Shown in pieces: positions 17,738 to 26,918 of a stretch of 64,000 nt of DNA. Position 1 is the first letter of the stretch, and each line of letters begins with the position of its first letter. Made by a program: the position numbers and the translations under genes. The notes under the pieces are model-generated. The model was not told the origin of the DNA. It ran no database searches and saw only the letters and a list, made by a program, of their open reading frames with translations. Source of the stretch: Nocardia aurantia (GTDB lineage: Bacteria; Actinomycetota; Actinomycetes; Mycobacteriales; Mycobacteriaceae); contig NZ_WEGI01000012.1 in NCBI RefSeq assembly GCF_009604425.1, forward strand, positions 1 through 64,000, read 5' to 3'.

Positions 17738-18409
17738 ATGAGAAGCGTGACGCACCTCGGACCCGGCCGCCCGCGCCTCGAGCCCCGCCGCAGGCAGGGG
17801 CAGACGCCGCGCGCGGAGATTCTCGATGCCGCGGCCGAACTGTTCACCACCAACGGCTACGCCAGCACCTCCACCCGCGGCATCGCCGACGCGGTGGGTA
17901 TTCGGCAGGCGTCGCTCTACCATCACTTCGCCGCGAAGGACGACATCCTCGACGCGCTGCTGGGCGAAACGGTCGGCGCGGCACTGGAACTGGGCGGGCA
18001 GCTGAGCGACCGGCCGGAACCGGCCCTGGTCCGGCTGTACGCGCTGGCCCTGTTCGACGCTCGCCAGCTGTGCACCTCCCGCTGGAATCTCGGTGCGCTG
18101 TACCTCCTTCCGGAACTGCGTTCCCCGCGGTTCGAGCAGTTCCGGCTGCGCCGCGACGAACTGCGCGGGCACTACGAGCGTCTCGCCGCGCAGGCGCAGG
18201 CCGGGACCGACGCGGTGCCCGGCGCGTACGTCCTGCCGTTCCGGTTGGTGGAGACGGTCATCAACATCCGCTCCGACGACGGCAGCGCCCCCGAATACGC
18301 GGAACATCTGATTCCCCGGGCGGTGCTGCACCTCCTCGGATATCGCGGCGATCCGGACGAGATCGCCACCGCCGCCGCGGAGCTGCTGGATGTGCTCGGA
18401 CGGTCCTGA
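17738..18409 (+). CDS. TetR-family regulator (AmtR-like position)
   Basis: 223 residues. N-terminal helix-turn-helix: RAEILDAAAELFTTNGYAST, RGIADAVGIRQASLYHHFAAK. The ligand-binding domain is unlike better known classes by eye. It is divergent from the permease and sits next to the strong TGTC-N4-GACA palindrome. TetR regulators of AmtR type are known to repress urea-use genes in actinobacteria, so this is the likely local repressor of the whole cluster and of itself. Start chosen at ATG 17738; a GTG 9 nt downstream is a close alternative with a better Shine-Dalgarno. Confidence 0.82.
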   Translation: MRSVTHLGPGRPRLEPRRRQGQTPRAEILDAAAELFTTNGYASTSTRGIADAVGIRQASLYHHFAAKDDILDALLGETVGAALELGGQLSDRPEPALVRLYALALFDARQLCTSRWNLGALYLLPELRSPRFEQFRLRRDELRGHYERLAAQAQAGTDAVPGAYVLPFRLVETVINIRSDDGSAPEYAEHLIPRAVLHLLGYRGDPDEIATAAAELLDVLGRS

Positions 18410-18737
18410 GCGGGTCCGGGCAATCCTGGGTTGCGGCGCGTCGCATCGTCGGCGATGCGGGTAGCTCCGCCGCATGCCCGGTGAGACGAGTGTGTGCCTC
18501 GGTCTCTCGGCCACGGCGATCGCGAATGCCGCCTTTCAGGCTATCGGCAATTGATCGGCTATCGAATTCTCGAGGTGTCCGATCGGGTCGGATCGCAGTG
18601 ACGAGGATGGTACGAAGCCGAATCATGCGGTCGGGCAGTGACCTTATATCGCCCGCCGAGTGGTATGTCGCAAAATTCGGGCAAACGTGCCGTTAGACTC
18701 ACCCGAAACCCGCCAACTCCAGTCGACGGAGCAATCA
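18410..18737 (+). other. Intergenic region upstream of the MFS gene
   Basis: 328 nt with no supported gene. A TTAGACT hexamer-like -10 sequence occurs near 18693-18699, about 40 nt before the MFS start, and fits a promoter for it. Confidence 0.4.
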
Positions 18738-20801
18738 ATGACGAACGTGGAGCTCGAACCGGCCCGTACGGCCCGTGGGCGCTCGCTCGCCCTCAGCGCG
18801 CTCGCGCTCGCGTTGGCGCTCGTGGTCCTCGACGGCACCCTCGTGGGCGCCGCCCTGCCGGTGATCATCGGCAAGCTCCATCTGAATTTCGCCCAGGCGC
18901 AATGGGTCAACGGTGTCTACGCGATCGTGTTCGCGGCGCTGCTGATCACCGGTGAGCGACTCGGCCACCGGTACGGCCGGCGCACCATCATCGCCGCCGG
19001 GCTGGTGCTGCTGATGCTCGGCAGCGTGCTCGCCGCCGTCGCGCACGCGCCGTCCACGCTGATCTGGGGCCGGATCGTGCAGGGGGTCGCGGCCGCCGCG
19101 ATCCTGCCCGGCGTGTACTCGATCGCGAACGCGCGCTATCGCCGGCGGCGGGCCGGTGCGGGGGCGTTGCTCGTCGCGGTCGCGGTGGCGGGACCGCTGC
19201 TCGGCGGCTGGCTGTCCACCTCGTTCGGCTGGACCTGGGTCTTCCTGGTGAACGTGCCGGTCGGGCTGATCGCGCTGGTGCTGCTGATCCTGTGGGTGCC
19301 GGACATCACCGGCCGCGACGAGGCCCTCGACCTGGACGTGGACGGATTCCTGCTCGGCGGCGCGGGATTCGGCCTGGTGATGTTCGGGCTGATCCAGGGC
19401 CCGACGTTCGGCTGGTGGCGGCCGTTGCGCGATTTCCCGATTCTCGGCCTCACCTGGTCGACCCGGGCGACGATGTCGCCGACGCCGGTGCTGCTGGTGG
19501 TCGGCCTGTTGCTCTGCCTGCTGTTCGTGCTGTGGGAGCGGCACCGGTTGCGGGCGCGGCGACCGGCGCTGGTCGACCCGAACCTGTTGCGGCTGCCGGG
19601 TTTCCGGTGGGGCGCGCTGGTGACACTGCTGATCGCGATCACCAATTTCGGCCTGCTGTTCGTCTTGCCGCTGTATCTGGTGAACGTGCTGAACATGACG
19701 ACACTGCGCGCGGGCGCGGTGCTCTCGGCCGCCGCGCTCGGCGCGTTGGTCGCCGCCCGGTGGTCCGACGCGGTTGCCCGGTGGTGCGGCGCGGTGCGTA
19801 CCGTGCGGCTCGGGCTCACCATCGACGTGATCGCGGTCGCGGTGCTCGGCCTGGTGCTGAGCACGCGGTTGTCCGGGTGGTGGGTTGCTGTGCTGCTGCT
19901 CTGCTACGGCTTCGGGCTCGGACTCGTCGGAGCGCGACTGCCCCGGATCGTGTTGTCCAAGGTGCCGCCGGGCCAGGGCGGTCCGGCCGGTGCGACCCAG
20001 TCGACGGCATTGCAGATCGGCGCCGCGCTCGGCACCGCGGTCCTGGGCGGGGCGCTGTCGATCGCGTTGTCCAAGGATCTGTCCCACCGTCTCGACCTGA
20101 TCCACATGCCGCGCGTGACCGGCACCCGGCTCGCCGAGGCGACCCGGGACTCCGCCGGCATCGCCATCCCCGACCTGCGGCGGCACGGCGGCGCCGACGC
20201 GATCGTGTCGGCTCTGTCGCACGCCTTCACCGACGCCACCCGCACCAGCCTGCTCACCGGGGCGATCGTGCTGCTGATCGGCCTGCTCGCGGCGGCCCGG
20301 ATCCCGGCGCCCACCTGGGAGTTCCGGCCGGTTCGCCGGGGTCTCGCGGCGGCCGGGCAGGTCGTCGCCGGGGGCGCGGCGGCGAAATCGCCGGCGGAGA
20401 CATCCGAGGGCGAGGGGACCACCGAGGCCGACGTGGTGGCGGTGACGGAGACCGAGATCGCAGCCTCGGAAACAGCGACGGCCGATACCGCGACGGCGAC
20501 GGTGATCGAGGAGACGGCGTCGCCGGAAGCGGCTACGGCAGTGCCGGGTTTGACGGAAACCGTTGCGGCAGAGACAGTTACGTCGGACAATGGGACGACG
20601 GAGGACGCGGTCGCCGAGTCGTCGGAGGATGCCGACGAGTCCGCGGTGGACACGGTCCAGACGGTGGGACGCCATGCCGCCGCCGAACCGGTGGAGACCG
20701 ATTCCGGCGACATCGAATCGGCGAGCGAAGCGCCGAGCGGTGCCTCGGAGACCGCACCCGAATCCGAGCGCGAGGCGAAGGATTCCGGCGCCGAATCCTG
20801 A
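18738..20801 (+). CDS. MFS transporter, DHA2-type drug exporter, with long acidic C-terminal tail
   Basis: 687 residues. Transmembrane segments run from ALALALALVVLDGTLVGAAL at residue 20; MFS motif A-like GERLGHRYGRR follows helix 2 and motif C-like VAGPLLGGWLSTSFGW lies in helix 5. About 14 helices, typical of DHA2 proton-coupled exporters of drugs or lipids. The last 150 or so residues (from about 535) form a low-complexity Ala/Glu/Thr/Ser/Asp tail with no membrane segments, very likely disordered in the cytoplasm; few exporters of this family have one. ATG follows CGGAG at 7 nt. Substrate unknown. Confidence 0.87.
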   Translation: MTNVELEPARTARGRSLALSALALALALVVLDGTLVGAALPVIIGKLHLNFAQAQWVNGVYAIVFAALLITGERLGHRYGRRTIIAAGLVLLMLGSVLAAVAHAPSTLIWGRIVQGVAAAAILPGVYSIANARYRRRRAGAGALLVAVAVAGPLLGGWLSTSFGWTWVFLVNVPVGLIALVLLILWVPDITGRDEALDLDVDGFLLGGAGFGLVMFGLIQGPTFGWWRPLRDFPILGLTWSTRATMSPTPVLLVVGLLLCLLFVLWERHRLRARRPALVDPNLLRLPGFRWGALVTLLIAITNFGLLFVLPLYLVNVLNMTTLRAGAVLSAAALGALVAARWSDAVARWCGAVRTVRLGLTIDVIAVAVLGLVLSTRLSGWWVAVLLLCYGFGLGLVGARLPRIVLSKVPPGQGGPAGATQSTALQIGAALGTAVLGGALSIALSKDLSHRLDLIHMPRVTGTRLAEATRDSAGIAIPDLRRHGGADAIVSALSHAFTDATRTSLLTGAIVLLIGLLAAARIPAPTWEFRPVRRGLAAAGQVVAGGAAAKSPAETSEGEGTTEADVVAVTETEIAASETATADTATATVIEETASPEAATAVPGLTETVAAETVTSDNGTTEDAVAESSEDADESAVDTVQTVGRHAAAEPVETDSGDIESASEAPSGASETAPESEREAKDSGAES

Positions 20802-20808
20802 CCGGCGG

Positions 20809-21219
20809 CTACCAGTCGATCAGATCGAGTTCGTGCAGTCGCCGGAACACCAGCATCGACCCCGGCGCCACCTCGGACATCGCGGCGTATTCCCCGACGG
20901 TGAAATAACGCAGTTCCGCGATCTCGCCGGTCGCGTGCGGCTCACCGGTCAGATCGGCCGTGAAGCAGGTCATGTGCAGGCCGGTTCCCGGCGCGTGCCC
21001 GTACGCCTCGCATTCGAACACCCCCAGCTCGGCGGCCGTCGTGACCTCGACGCCCAACTCCTCCCGCACCTCCCGATGCAGGGCCTGCACGGCGGATTCC
21101 CCCGGATCGAGTTTCCCGCCGGCCATGTAGAACACGCCCTTGCCTGCCGATCGCGCCTGCAACAGGCGCCGATCCCGGATGTGCGCGAGCGCGGCGGTGC
21201 GAATCATCGGGACTGCCAT
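20809..21219 (-). CDS. NUDIX hydrolase
   Basis: 136 residues. The Nudix box is complete: GGKLDPGESAVQAL followed by HREVREELGV, giving the G-x5-E-x7-RE-x2-EE-x-G pattern for metal-dependent hydrolysis of a nucleoside diphosphate linked to X. The N-terminal LLQARSAGKGVFYMAGGK region is typical of small MutT-like housekeeping enzymes. Substrate not predictable. ATG at 21219 follows GAAAGG; the longer frame has no better start. Confidence 0.9.
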   Translation of the reverse strand: MAVPMIRTAALAHIRDRRLLQARSAGKGVFYMAGGKLDPGESAVQALHREVREELGVEVTTAAELGVFECEAYGHAPGTGLHMTCFTADLTGEPHATGEIAELRYFTVGEYAAMSEVAPGSMLVFRRLHELDLIDW

Positions 21220-21235
21220 GGCCTTTCGATGTCGT

Positions 21236-21769
21236 TCAGCGAGTGGACGGCGGAGCGAGTTTCCAATGTTGTTGCAGCGCACGGGCGATCTCCGGAAGGA
21301 TGGTGACCGGAATTCGCTTGTAGCGCAACATTCTCCGGATCTCCAGCACCTGCTCCCGCTTGCGTTGTTCGTACGGATTCGAAATCGGCCGCACCACCGG
21401 CGGTATGGTCAGCAACACCAGTTCACCGTGCCGCTCGTCACCGCCGCTGAGATCCAGCGCCAGCGACCAGCGGTCCCGCTCGTCCATCGCGAAGCGGCCC
21501 GCCACCACGCGGTCCCAGTCGATGCTGGATTCCGCCCACGGCGTCCGCCGATAGATGGCCCGCTCGGTGAGCACGATGACATCCCGCCCGAACAGCACGA
21601 CCAGCAGCGCGATCCCCCCGGCGGCCCCGGCCCCCAGCCCGGTGAACACCCGGTTCAGCCCGAACACGACCACGATCACCGCGCACACACCCACGGCCAC
21701 CAGCACACCCAGACAGCTGTAGAGCAGCGCCCGCCACCCGGGCACCACCCCCGCACGCACCATCCTCAT
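21236..21769 (-). CDS. Small membrane protein of unknown function
   Basis: 177 residues. Two N-terminal transmembrane helices (about 14-36 and 44-63), then a 110-residue cytoplasmic part with RDVIVLTERAIYRRTPW and WDRVVAGRFAMDERDRWSL, a layout like bacterial PH-domain membrane proteins. ATG 21769 lies 5 nt after AGGAGG; an adjacent GTG at 21772 is too close to the Shine-Dalgarno. Family not recognised with certainty. Confidence 0.7.
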   Translation of the reverse strand: MRMVRAGVVPGWRALLYSCLGVLVAVGVCAVIVVVFGLNRVFTGLGAGAAGGIALLVVLFGRDVIVLTERAIYRRTPWAESSIDWDRVVAGRFAMDERDRWSLALDLSGGDERHGELVLLTIPPVVRPISNPYEQRKREQVLEIRRMLRYKRIPVTILPEIARALQQHWKLAPPSTR

Positions 21770-21852
21770 CACGTCCTCCTGCGTACCGGGTGATCACGCT
21801 ACTCGGTCGGGTGGACACCGTCCCGGCGAGGTGTTACGGCCGGGTGTCCCCG

Positions 21853-21996
21853 CTACCAGGGCGGGGACCGAAAGGCCCGCCCGGCCGACACACCGGCCTC
21901 GACATCCCATTCCGCGTCGCCGATGACGGCGATCACCGTCTCCGCGCGAATCCCGGCGTCGGCGGCGATCACCGCGTCGATGGCCCGCGGATTCAT
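21853..21996 (-). CDS. Tiny ORF (47 aa) with a HAD-hydrolase motif IV-like segment, coupled to the EACC1 gene
   Basis: The ATG overlaps the TGA of the upstream EACC1-like gene by 4 nt (ATGA), the normal sign of translational coupling. The product MNPRAIDAVIAADAG... continues with VIAVIGDAEWDVEAGVSAGR, which looks like the GDxxWDVxAGxxAG region (motif IV) of haloacid dehalogenase-type hydrolases. The rest of such an enzyme is absent, so it is either a remnant of a decayed HAD gene or a genuine small protein. Coding status is uncertain. Confidence 0.4.
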   Translation of the reverse strand: MNPRAIDAVIAADAGIRAETVIAVIGDAEWDVEAGVSAGRAFRSPPW

Positions 21997-22358
21997 TTCG
22001 CGAGCAGATCCCGCAGTTGATCGACGATCTCGTCGACCTGGGTGTCGGTGGGGCGTTCGATGGTGACCTCCCGGTCGCCGTTGCGCACCGTCACCGAGGT
22101 CGCCCGGTTCCGGTTCAGGAACTGTTCGACGATGCCGCGGATCACCAGTGCCGCCGCACTCAGCGCGCCGCCCGATACCGCCAATTGCCCGATGGCCAGG
22201 GCGATTCCGGATTTGGTGCCGGGCACCACGGGCGAGGTGGCGGACGTGACGGCCACCCCCGGAATCTCCCGCAGATCCCGCGCCAGCTCCTCCGCCAGCC
22301 GGTTCAGACGTTCGTCGTCGCGCCCGTCCGCCGCGAGAATGAACAACACCTCGGCCAC
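21993..22358 (-). CDS. EACC1-like protein (effector-associated constant component 1)
   Basis: 121 residues from GTG with GGGGGAAGA upstream. Layout matches EACC1: an N-terminal alpha/beta part with acidic DDERLNRLAEELARDLREI, a central hydrophobic Gly/Ala helix (LAIGQLAVSGGALSAAALVI, about 53-75), then a basic FLNRNRATSVTVRNGDREVTIE strand pair and a C-terminal amphipathic helix. EACC1 proteins are encoded next to effectors such as caspases or proteases in NTP-driven conflict systems and are thought to link sensor and effector. Located 92 nt downstream of the caspase-FtsK gene in the same orientation. Confidence 0.72.
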   Translation of the reverse strand: MAEVLFILAADGRDDERLNRLAEELARDLREIPGVAVTSATSPVVPGTKSGIALAIGQLAVSGGALSAAALVIRGIVEQFLNRNRATSVTVRNGDREVTIERPTDTQVDEIVDQLRDLLAK

Positions 22359-22450
22359 TGTCTTCCCCCTCGTGTCACCGGCCGCTCGGCCTGCCGCTCA
22401 CTGTAGCCCGATCGCCGGTTCACATCGTCGAAACCGGCTCGCCCGCAACC

Positions 22451-25400
22451 TCATCGGCTCGAACGGTCGGTGATCTGGATACGTTCGGGTTCGCGGAGGC
22501 GGCTGGTCAGGGTGCCGCGGCCGGGTGGGAGGGTGGTGGTGTGGAGGTCGCCGAACAGGCGGCCCTCGTCGCCGGCCGCGCTCATGACTATGGCGCCGGC
22601 CGAAATGTCCCACAGGCGGCCCAGAACGCGTTCGTAGCGGGCGCGGGCCAGGCCCGCGTGCGCGCGGGCGACGATCAGATGCAGGCCGATGTCGTGGGCC
22701 ATCGGCAGGAACCGCAGCAACGGCTCCAGCGGGTCGCGGCCGTCGGCCACCACCAGTTCGTAATCGTCCACCACGACGTAGATTTCGGGTCCGGACCACC
22801 AATCGCGGTCGGGCAGGCGGGCGGCCGGGATCTCCGGGCCTGGGACACGTGCGTCCAGTTGGCCGGCGAGTGTGGCGACCGCCTGGGGTACGGCGGACGC
22901 GGTCGCGCAATAGGCTTGCAGCAGTGGCTGTTCCACCACACCGAACAGCGTGCGGCGGTAGTCGATCAACAGGATGCGGGCCCGATCGGGCGGCGAGTTC
23001 TCGGCGATGCCCAGAAGCAGCGTGCGGAGCAGCGTGGTCTTGCCGGCCCCCGGATCGGCGAACGCGAGCAGATGCGGATACTCATCGAAATCCCATGCCA
23101 CCGGCCCCAATTCGGTCTCGCCCAAGCCGAGGATCAGATGGGTGGCGTCCTGTTCGAGGCCCTGGCCGCGGGCCAGGTCGAGTACGTGCTCGTGCGTGAT
23201 CCGGTCCGGCAGCAGCCGGATCGGCGGCGCCTGCCGGGAACGGTAGTCCTTGCGCAGATCCTCGACCGCGGCGGCGAGGCCCTGGGGCAGGCGGTGCGCG
23301 TCGCCGTCGGCGTCGAGGCGGGGCAGTGCGATCAACATCTGGAGTTTTTCCGGCGACAGGCCGCGCCCGGGCCGGTCCGGTGGGACCAGACCGGCGGCCT
23401 GGCGGTCCAGTTCGGAATCGGCCGGATCGCCGAGCCACAGTTCGAGGCGGACGGCATTCTGCGGGCCCGGGCCGCCGCGACACCACGGCGACATCGTCGT
23501 GAGGAGGTGAATGCCGTGCGGGATGCCCTGTGCGGCAAGGTGGCTCACCGGCTGCTCCAGGGCGGGGAAGTCCTTGCGGAGGGTGTCGAAGCCGTCGACG
23601 ACGAGGAACACGTCACCGTGCTCGTCGCCGTCCACCGGTCCGAGCGTGGCACGGCGCCGGCGGAATTCGGCCATCGAGGTGATGCCCAGCTCCCGGAAGT
23701 ATCGTTCCCGGCGGGTGACCAGGGCCGTCAGTTCGGCGATGATGCGGCGGATCCGGTCGACGTCGGCGCGGCCCGCCACCGAGCCCACATGCGGCAGTTC
23801 ACCGAGCGCGGCCAGGGCGCCGCCGAAATCGAGGCAGTAGAACTGGACCTGTTCAGGGGTGTGGGTCGCGGCGGCGGAGAGGATCAGACTGCGTACCGCG
23901 GTGGACTTGCCCGACCGTGGCCCGCCCACGACGGTGACGTGTCCGCTGTCGCCGGACAGGTCGACGGTCAGCACCTCCCGGCGATGCTCGCGCGGCCGGT
24001 CGACCCAGCCGATCGGCAGCCGCAGGTGGCTGCGATTGGCTGATCGTGGCGAATTCTCCTCCTGCAGAAGCATTCCCACGGTGGGGGAGGTGAGCAACGG
24101 CGGCTGCCACATTCGGTAGACGCCGGGCACGCCGAGCCGGTCCACGGCCGCCACCAGCGATTCCAGCAGCAGCAGATCGACCGGCTCGGCGTCGTCGGTG
24201 GTGGGCGGCCCCGGGCGTGCGGTGGACGCGGAGCGGAAGCGGGTGGTGGCGCCGGTGGTGGTCCGCAGATAGCCGTGCCCCGGTGTGCTGGGCAGGTAGT
24301 TGGCATCGGGACTGCCGAGCACGAATCGGGACTCCTCGTCGGAGAAGGTGCGGAGCACGATCCGGTACGACAGGTACTTGTCCAGGGTGCGCAGCAGCAC
24401 CTCGTCGGGCTGGTAGGTGCCCAGCAGCAGGTGCATGCCCAGCGAGCGGCCACGCCGGCCGACCTCGATCAGGGCTCCCACGAACAGGGAACCGCCGGCC
24501 AGCAGCTCGACGAACTCGTCGATGACGATCACCAGGGCAGGCAACGGTTCCAGCGCGGCGCCGCCCGCCCTGGCCCGCTCGTACTCGGCTCGCGTGGTGC
24601 AGCCCGCGGCGCTCCGCACCAGCTGCCGGCGGCGCTCGATCTCGCGCTCCACCACATCCTGCAAACGGTCCAGCAGGGACGGGTCCTGGTCGATGTCGTG
24701 GATCCGGCCCGCGACGTGCGGCAGTGTCGCCAGCGGTTCGAAGGTCGCGTCGCCGGCGGCATCGATGAGCAGGAAGTTCACCCGATCCGGAGGATAGGTC
24801 AGCGCGAGGCCCAGCACGATCGTGCGCAGCAGTTCCGATTTGCCCGACCCGATCGCGCCGACCACCAGCCCGTGCGGGCCCGCCCCCGCGTCGGTGGCCG
24901 GTCCGATGTCCAATTCGACCGGATCCCCGGTGTAGGTGACGCCGATCGGAACGCGCAGGCCGGTGGCCGGCGCGTCCCGCCATCGTCGCCGGATATCCGG
25001 ATCGGTCAGCTGATGCAGATGCACGAAATCGGCGTACAGATCGAGTTCGAGCGATTGCCGGGCGCTGCCCGCGGACACGAACCGGGCGACCAGATCCTCG
25101 GCGCCGTCGGGCAGGTCGGCCTCCCGCGCCGCGCCCGGCGGAATCGGCCGGATGCCGGGCAGCGCGACCCGTACGGTCGTGGATCCGGTCAGCGCCCAGC
25201 CGGGCTGTTCGGGCAGCAGTGCGGCACGGTCGATGTCGACCCGGGAATCACCCGGCCGGAACAGCCGCAGTTCGATGCGGTTGGCCAGCGACTCGGCCAT
25301 CCAGTCGGGCACCTCGGTCCAGTTCCGGGCAGTGGTGACCAGGTGCACGGCGTATTCCGGGCCGGTGTCGGCGATCTCCTGCACCGTCGGCACCAGAGCC

Positions 25401-26731
25401 GGCCACTGCCGCGCGAAGGCGCTCCAGCGATCCACGAACAGGAACAGGTCCGGTACGGGTCCCTCGTCCGGGAGCGGCCGCCGATGGCGCAACTCGGTCG
25501 GGGAGGCGATGTGATGGAGCCGGTACAGCCTGCGCCGGTTGCGGATCTCATCGATCAGATCCTCCACCAGGGCCTCGACGGCCGCTTCGGATCCGTCGTC
25601 GGCTCCCGCGATGCTCGCCACGCTGCCGATGCTCGGCAGCCCCCGAATCGAGCCGAGCCGATTGTCGGATTCCAGGACGTGGATGCGCGCGTCGGCCGGC
25701 GAATGGGTCAGCGCGAGCGATGCCGCCAGCGTGCGCAGCAGGGTGCTCTTGCCGGACCCGGCGCGGCCGACGAGGAGCAGGCCGTTGCGGGGCCCGGCGA
25801 AATCGATCGTCGCGATCGCGCCCGCGGTGCCCCCGGGCTCCTGCTGCCGCCCGAAGGGGACATCCAACGGCCTTGTGCGCCACCAATCCTCGGCTCGTAA
25901 TCCACCGCCGGGTATGTGCTCCAGATGACCGAGCAGTCCGCCCAGCGGCACCGGCACGAGGCTGTCGGCGAGATTCGCCGGTGATCGCCGGGCCCGGGCG
26001 ATGTGGATCTCCTCGGAGGCCACGCAGTAGTGCTCGGGCGTCTGATTCGCCGCGCGGGCGCCGACCTCCTTGGCGATGTACTGCCACAGGTCGTGGGTGC
26101 TCACCGCGCCGGTGCGGGCGGCCGCCAGCGTGCGGATCCCGGACACCACGGCCCCCGTGAACATCGACAGGGGCGTCGAACGCGGTGCGCCGCCGCGTTT
26201 CCCGTCCTCGGCCGCCTGCACCGAATTCGACGCCATCAGTACGCAGATTCCCTTACCGGAGGCCAGCTCGTTACCGACGATATCCAGCGCCGAGACGCCC
26301 TTGAGCACGTCGTCGCCGAGAAATGCGCCGCTGTAGCAACAATCGAGCACGATGAACTTCGTGGCGGCCGGCGATTCCCGGATGAGATCCTTGATGAACG
26401 ACGAGGACACGGCCGAACTGCTCAGCAGATCCGAATCCGTGTTGCTGGCGGCCAGATAGAGATTGTGGCCCCGCCGAATTCCGTGCCCCGAGAAATAGAA
26501 CATCACCATGTCCTCGGGCTCGGCGTGCCGGAACAGCCGTTCGGCGCTGCGCTCGATCTCCGCCTTCGACTCGTTGATCAGCAGCTCGACCGGTCCGAAG
26601 GCCCCCACCTCCGGATTGCGCAGCAATTCCTGGAGTTCCGTCGCGTCCGAAACCGGCGCGGACAACTGCGGAATTCCCGGCGAATAATATGTGTCGTTCG
26701 CGACGAGCAGCGCGATCCGCCTGCCCACCAT
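22451..26731 (-). CDS. Caspase-like peptidase fused to four FtsK/EccC-type P-loop ATPase modules
   Basis: 1426 residues. Caspase (C14) domain at about 1-245: VMFYFSGHGI supplies His83 and FIVLDCCYSGAF supplies the catalytic Cys (131/132). Four FtsK/EccC-like NTPase modules follow, each with a Walker A: GRAGSGKST (322), GAIGSGKSE (625), GGPRSGKST (936), ADPGAGKTT (1224), and Walker B-like strands LFLFVDRW, LVIVIDEF, VFLVVDGF, IYVVVDDY. No transmembrane helix is seen, unlike true EccC. The multi-ATPase part could sense or thread a substrate and license the protease. ATG 26731 with GGGAGG at 7 nt. Caspases of this type are known EACC1 partners. Confidence 0.88.
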   Translation of the reverse strand: MVGRRIALLVANDTYYSPGIPQLSAPVSDATELQELLRNPEVGAFGPVELLINESKAEIERSAERLFRHAEPEDMVMFYFSGHGIRRGHNLYLAASNTDSDLLSSSAVSSSFIKDLIRESPAATKFIVLDCCYSGAFLGDDVLKGVSALDIVGNELASGKGICVLMASNSVQAAEDGKRGGAPRSTPLSMFTGAVVSGIRTLAAARTGAVSTHDLWQYIAKEVGARAANQTPEHYCVASEEIHIARARRSPANLADSLVPVPLGGLLGHLEHIPGGGLRAEDWWRTRPLDVPFGRQQEPGGTAGAIATIDFAGPRNGLLLVGRAGSGKSTLLRTLAASLALTHSPADARIHVLESDNRLGSIRGLPSIGSVASIAGADDGSEAAVEALVEDLIDEIRNRRRLYRLHHIASPTELRHRRPLPDEGPVPDLFLFVDRWSAFARQWPALVPTVQEIADTGPEYAVHLVTTARNWTEVPDWMAESLANRIELRLFRPGDSRVDIDRAALLPEQPGWALTGSTTVRVALPGIRPIPPGAAREADLPDGAEDLVARFVSAGSARQSLELDLYADFVHLHQLTDPDIRRRWRDAPATGLRVPIGVTYTGDPVELDIGPATDAGAGPHGLVVGAIGSGKSELLRTIVLGLALTYPPDRVNFLLIDAAGDATFEPLATLPHVAGRIHDIDQDPSLLDRLQDVVEREIERRRQLVRSAAGCTTRAEYERARAGGAALEPLPALVIVIDEFVELLAGGSLFVGALIEVGRRGRSLGMHLLLGTYQPDEVLLRTLDKYLSYRIVLRTFSDEESRFVLGSPDANYLPSTPGHGYLRTTTGATTRFRSASTARPGPPTTDDAEPVDLLLLESLVAAVDRLGVPGVYRMWQPPLLTSPTVGMLLQEENSPRSANRSHLRLPIGWVDRPREHRREVLTVDLSGDSGHVTVVGGPRSGKSTAVRSLILSAAATHTPEQVQFYCLDFGGALAALGELPHVGSVAGRADVDRIRRIIAELTALVTRRERYFRELGITSMAEFRRRRATLGPVDGDEHGDVFLVVDGFDTLRKDFPALEQPVSHLAAQGIPHGIHLLTTMSPWCRGGPGPQNAVRLELWLGDPADSELDRQAAGLVPPDRPGRGLSPEKLQMLIALPRLDADGDAHRLPQGLAAAVEDLRKDYRSRQAPPIRLLPDRITHEHVLDLARGQGLEQDATHLILGLGETELGPVAWDFDEYPHLLAFADPGAGKTTLLRTLLLGIAENSPPDRARILLIDYRRTLFGVVEQPLLQAYCATASAVPQAVATLAGQLDARVPGPEIPAARLPDRDWWSGPEIYVVVDDYELVVADGRDPLEPLLRFLPMAHDIGLHLIVARAHAGLARARYERVLGRLWDISAGAIVMSAAGDEGRLFGDLHTTTLPPGRGTLTSRLREPERIQITDRSSR

Positions 26732-26918
26732 AAGCTTGCCTCCCCGCCTGAACCGCCGCGGCAACACGGCGTACCGCCACAGTACCGCGTCGCGGATTCC
26801 GTTCGCCGCCCGGCGATCTGCGGACTTGCCGTACGCGGGAAACTATGTCTTATCGGTCGTACCCCGTTGCTATCGTGGAGAGGGCTCCGGACCGCCGGGG
26901 CCGAACGCGGGGATGCTC

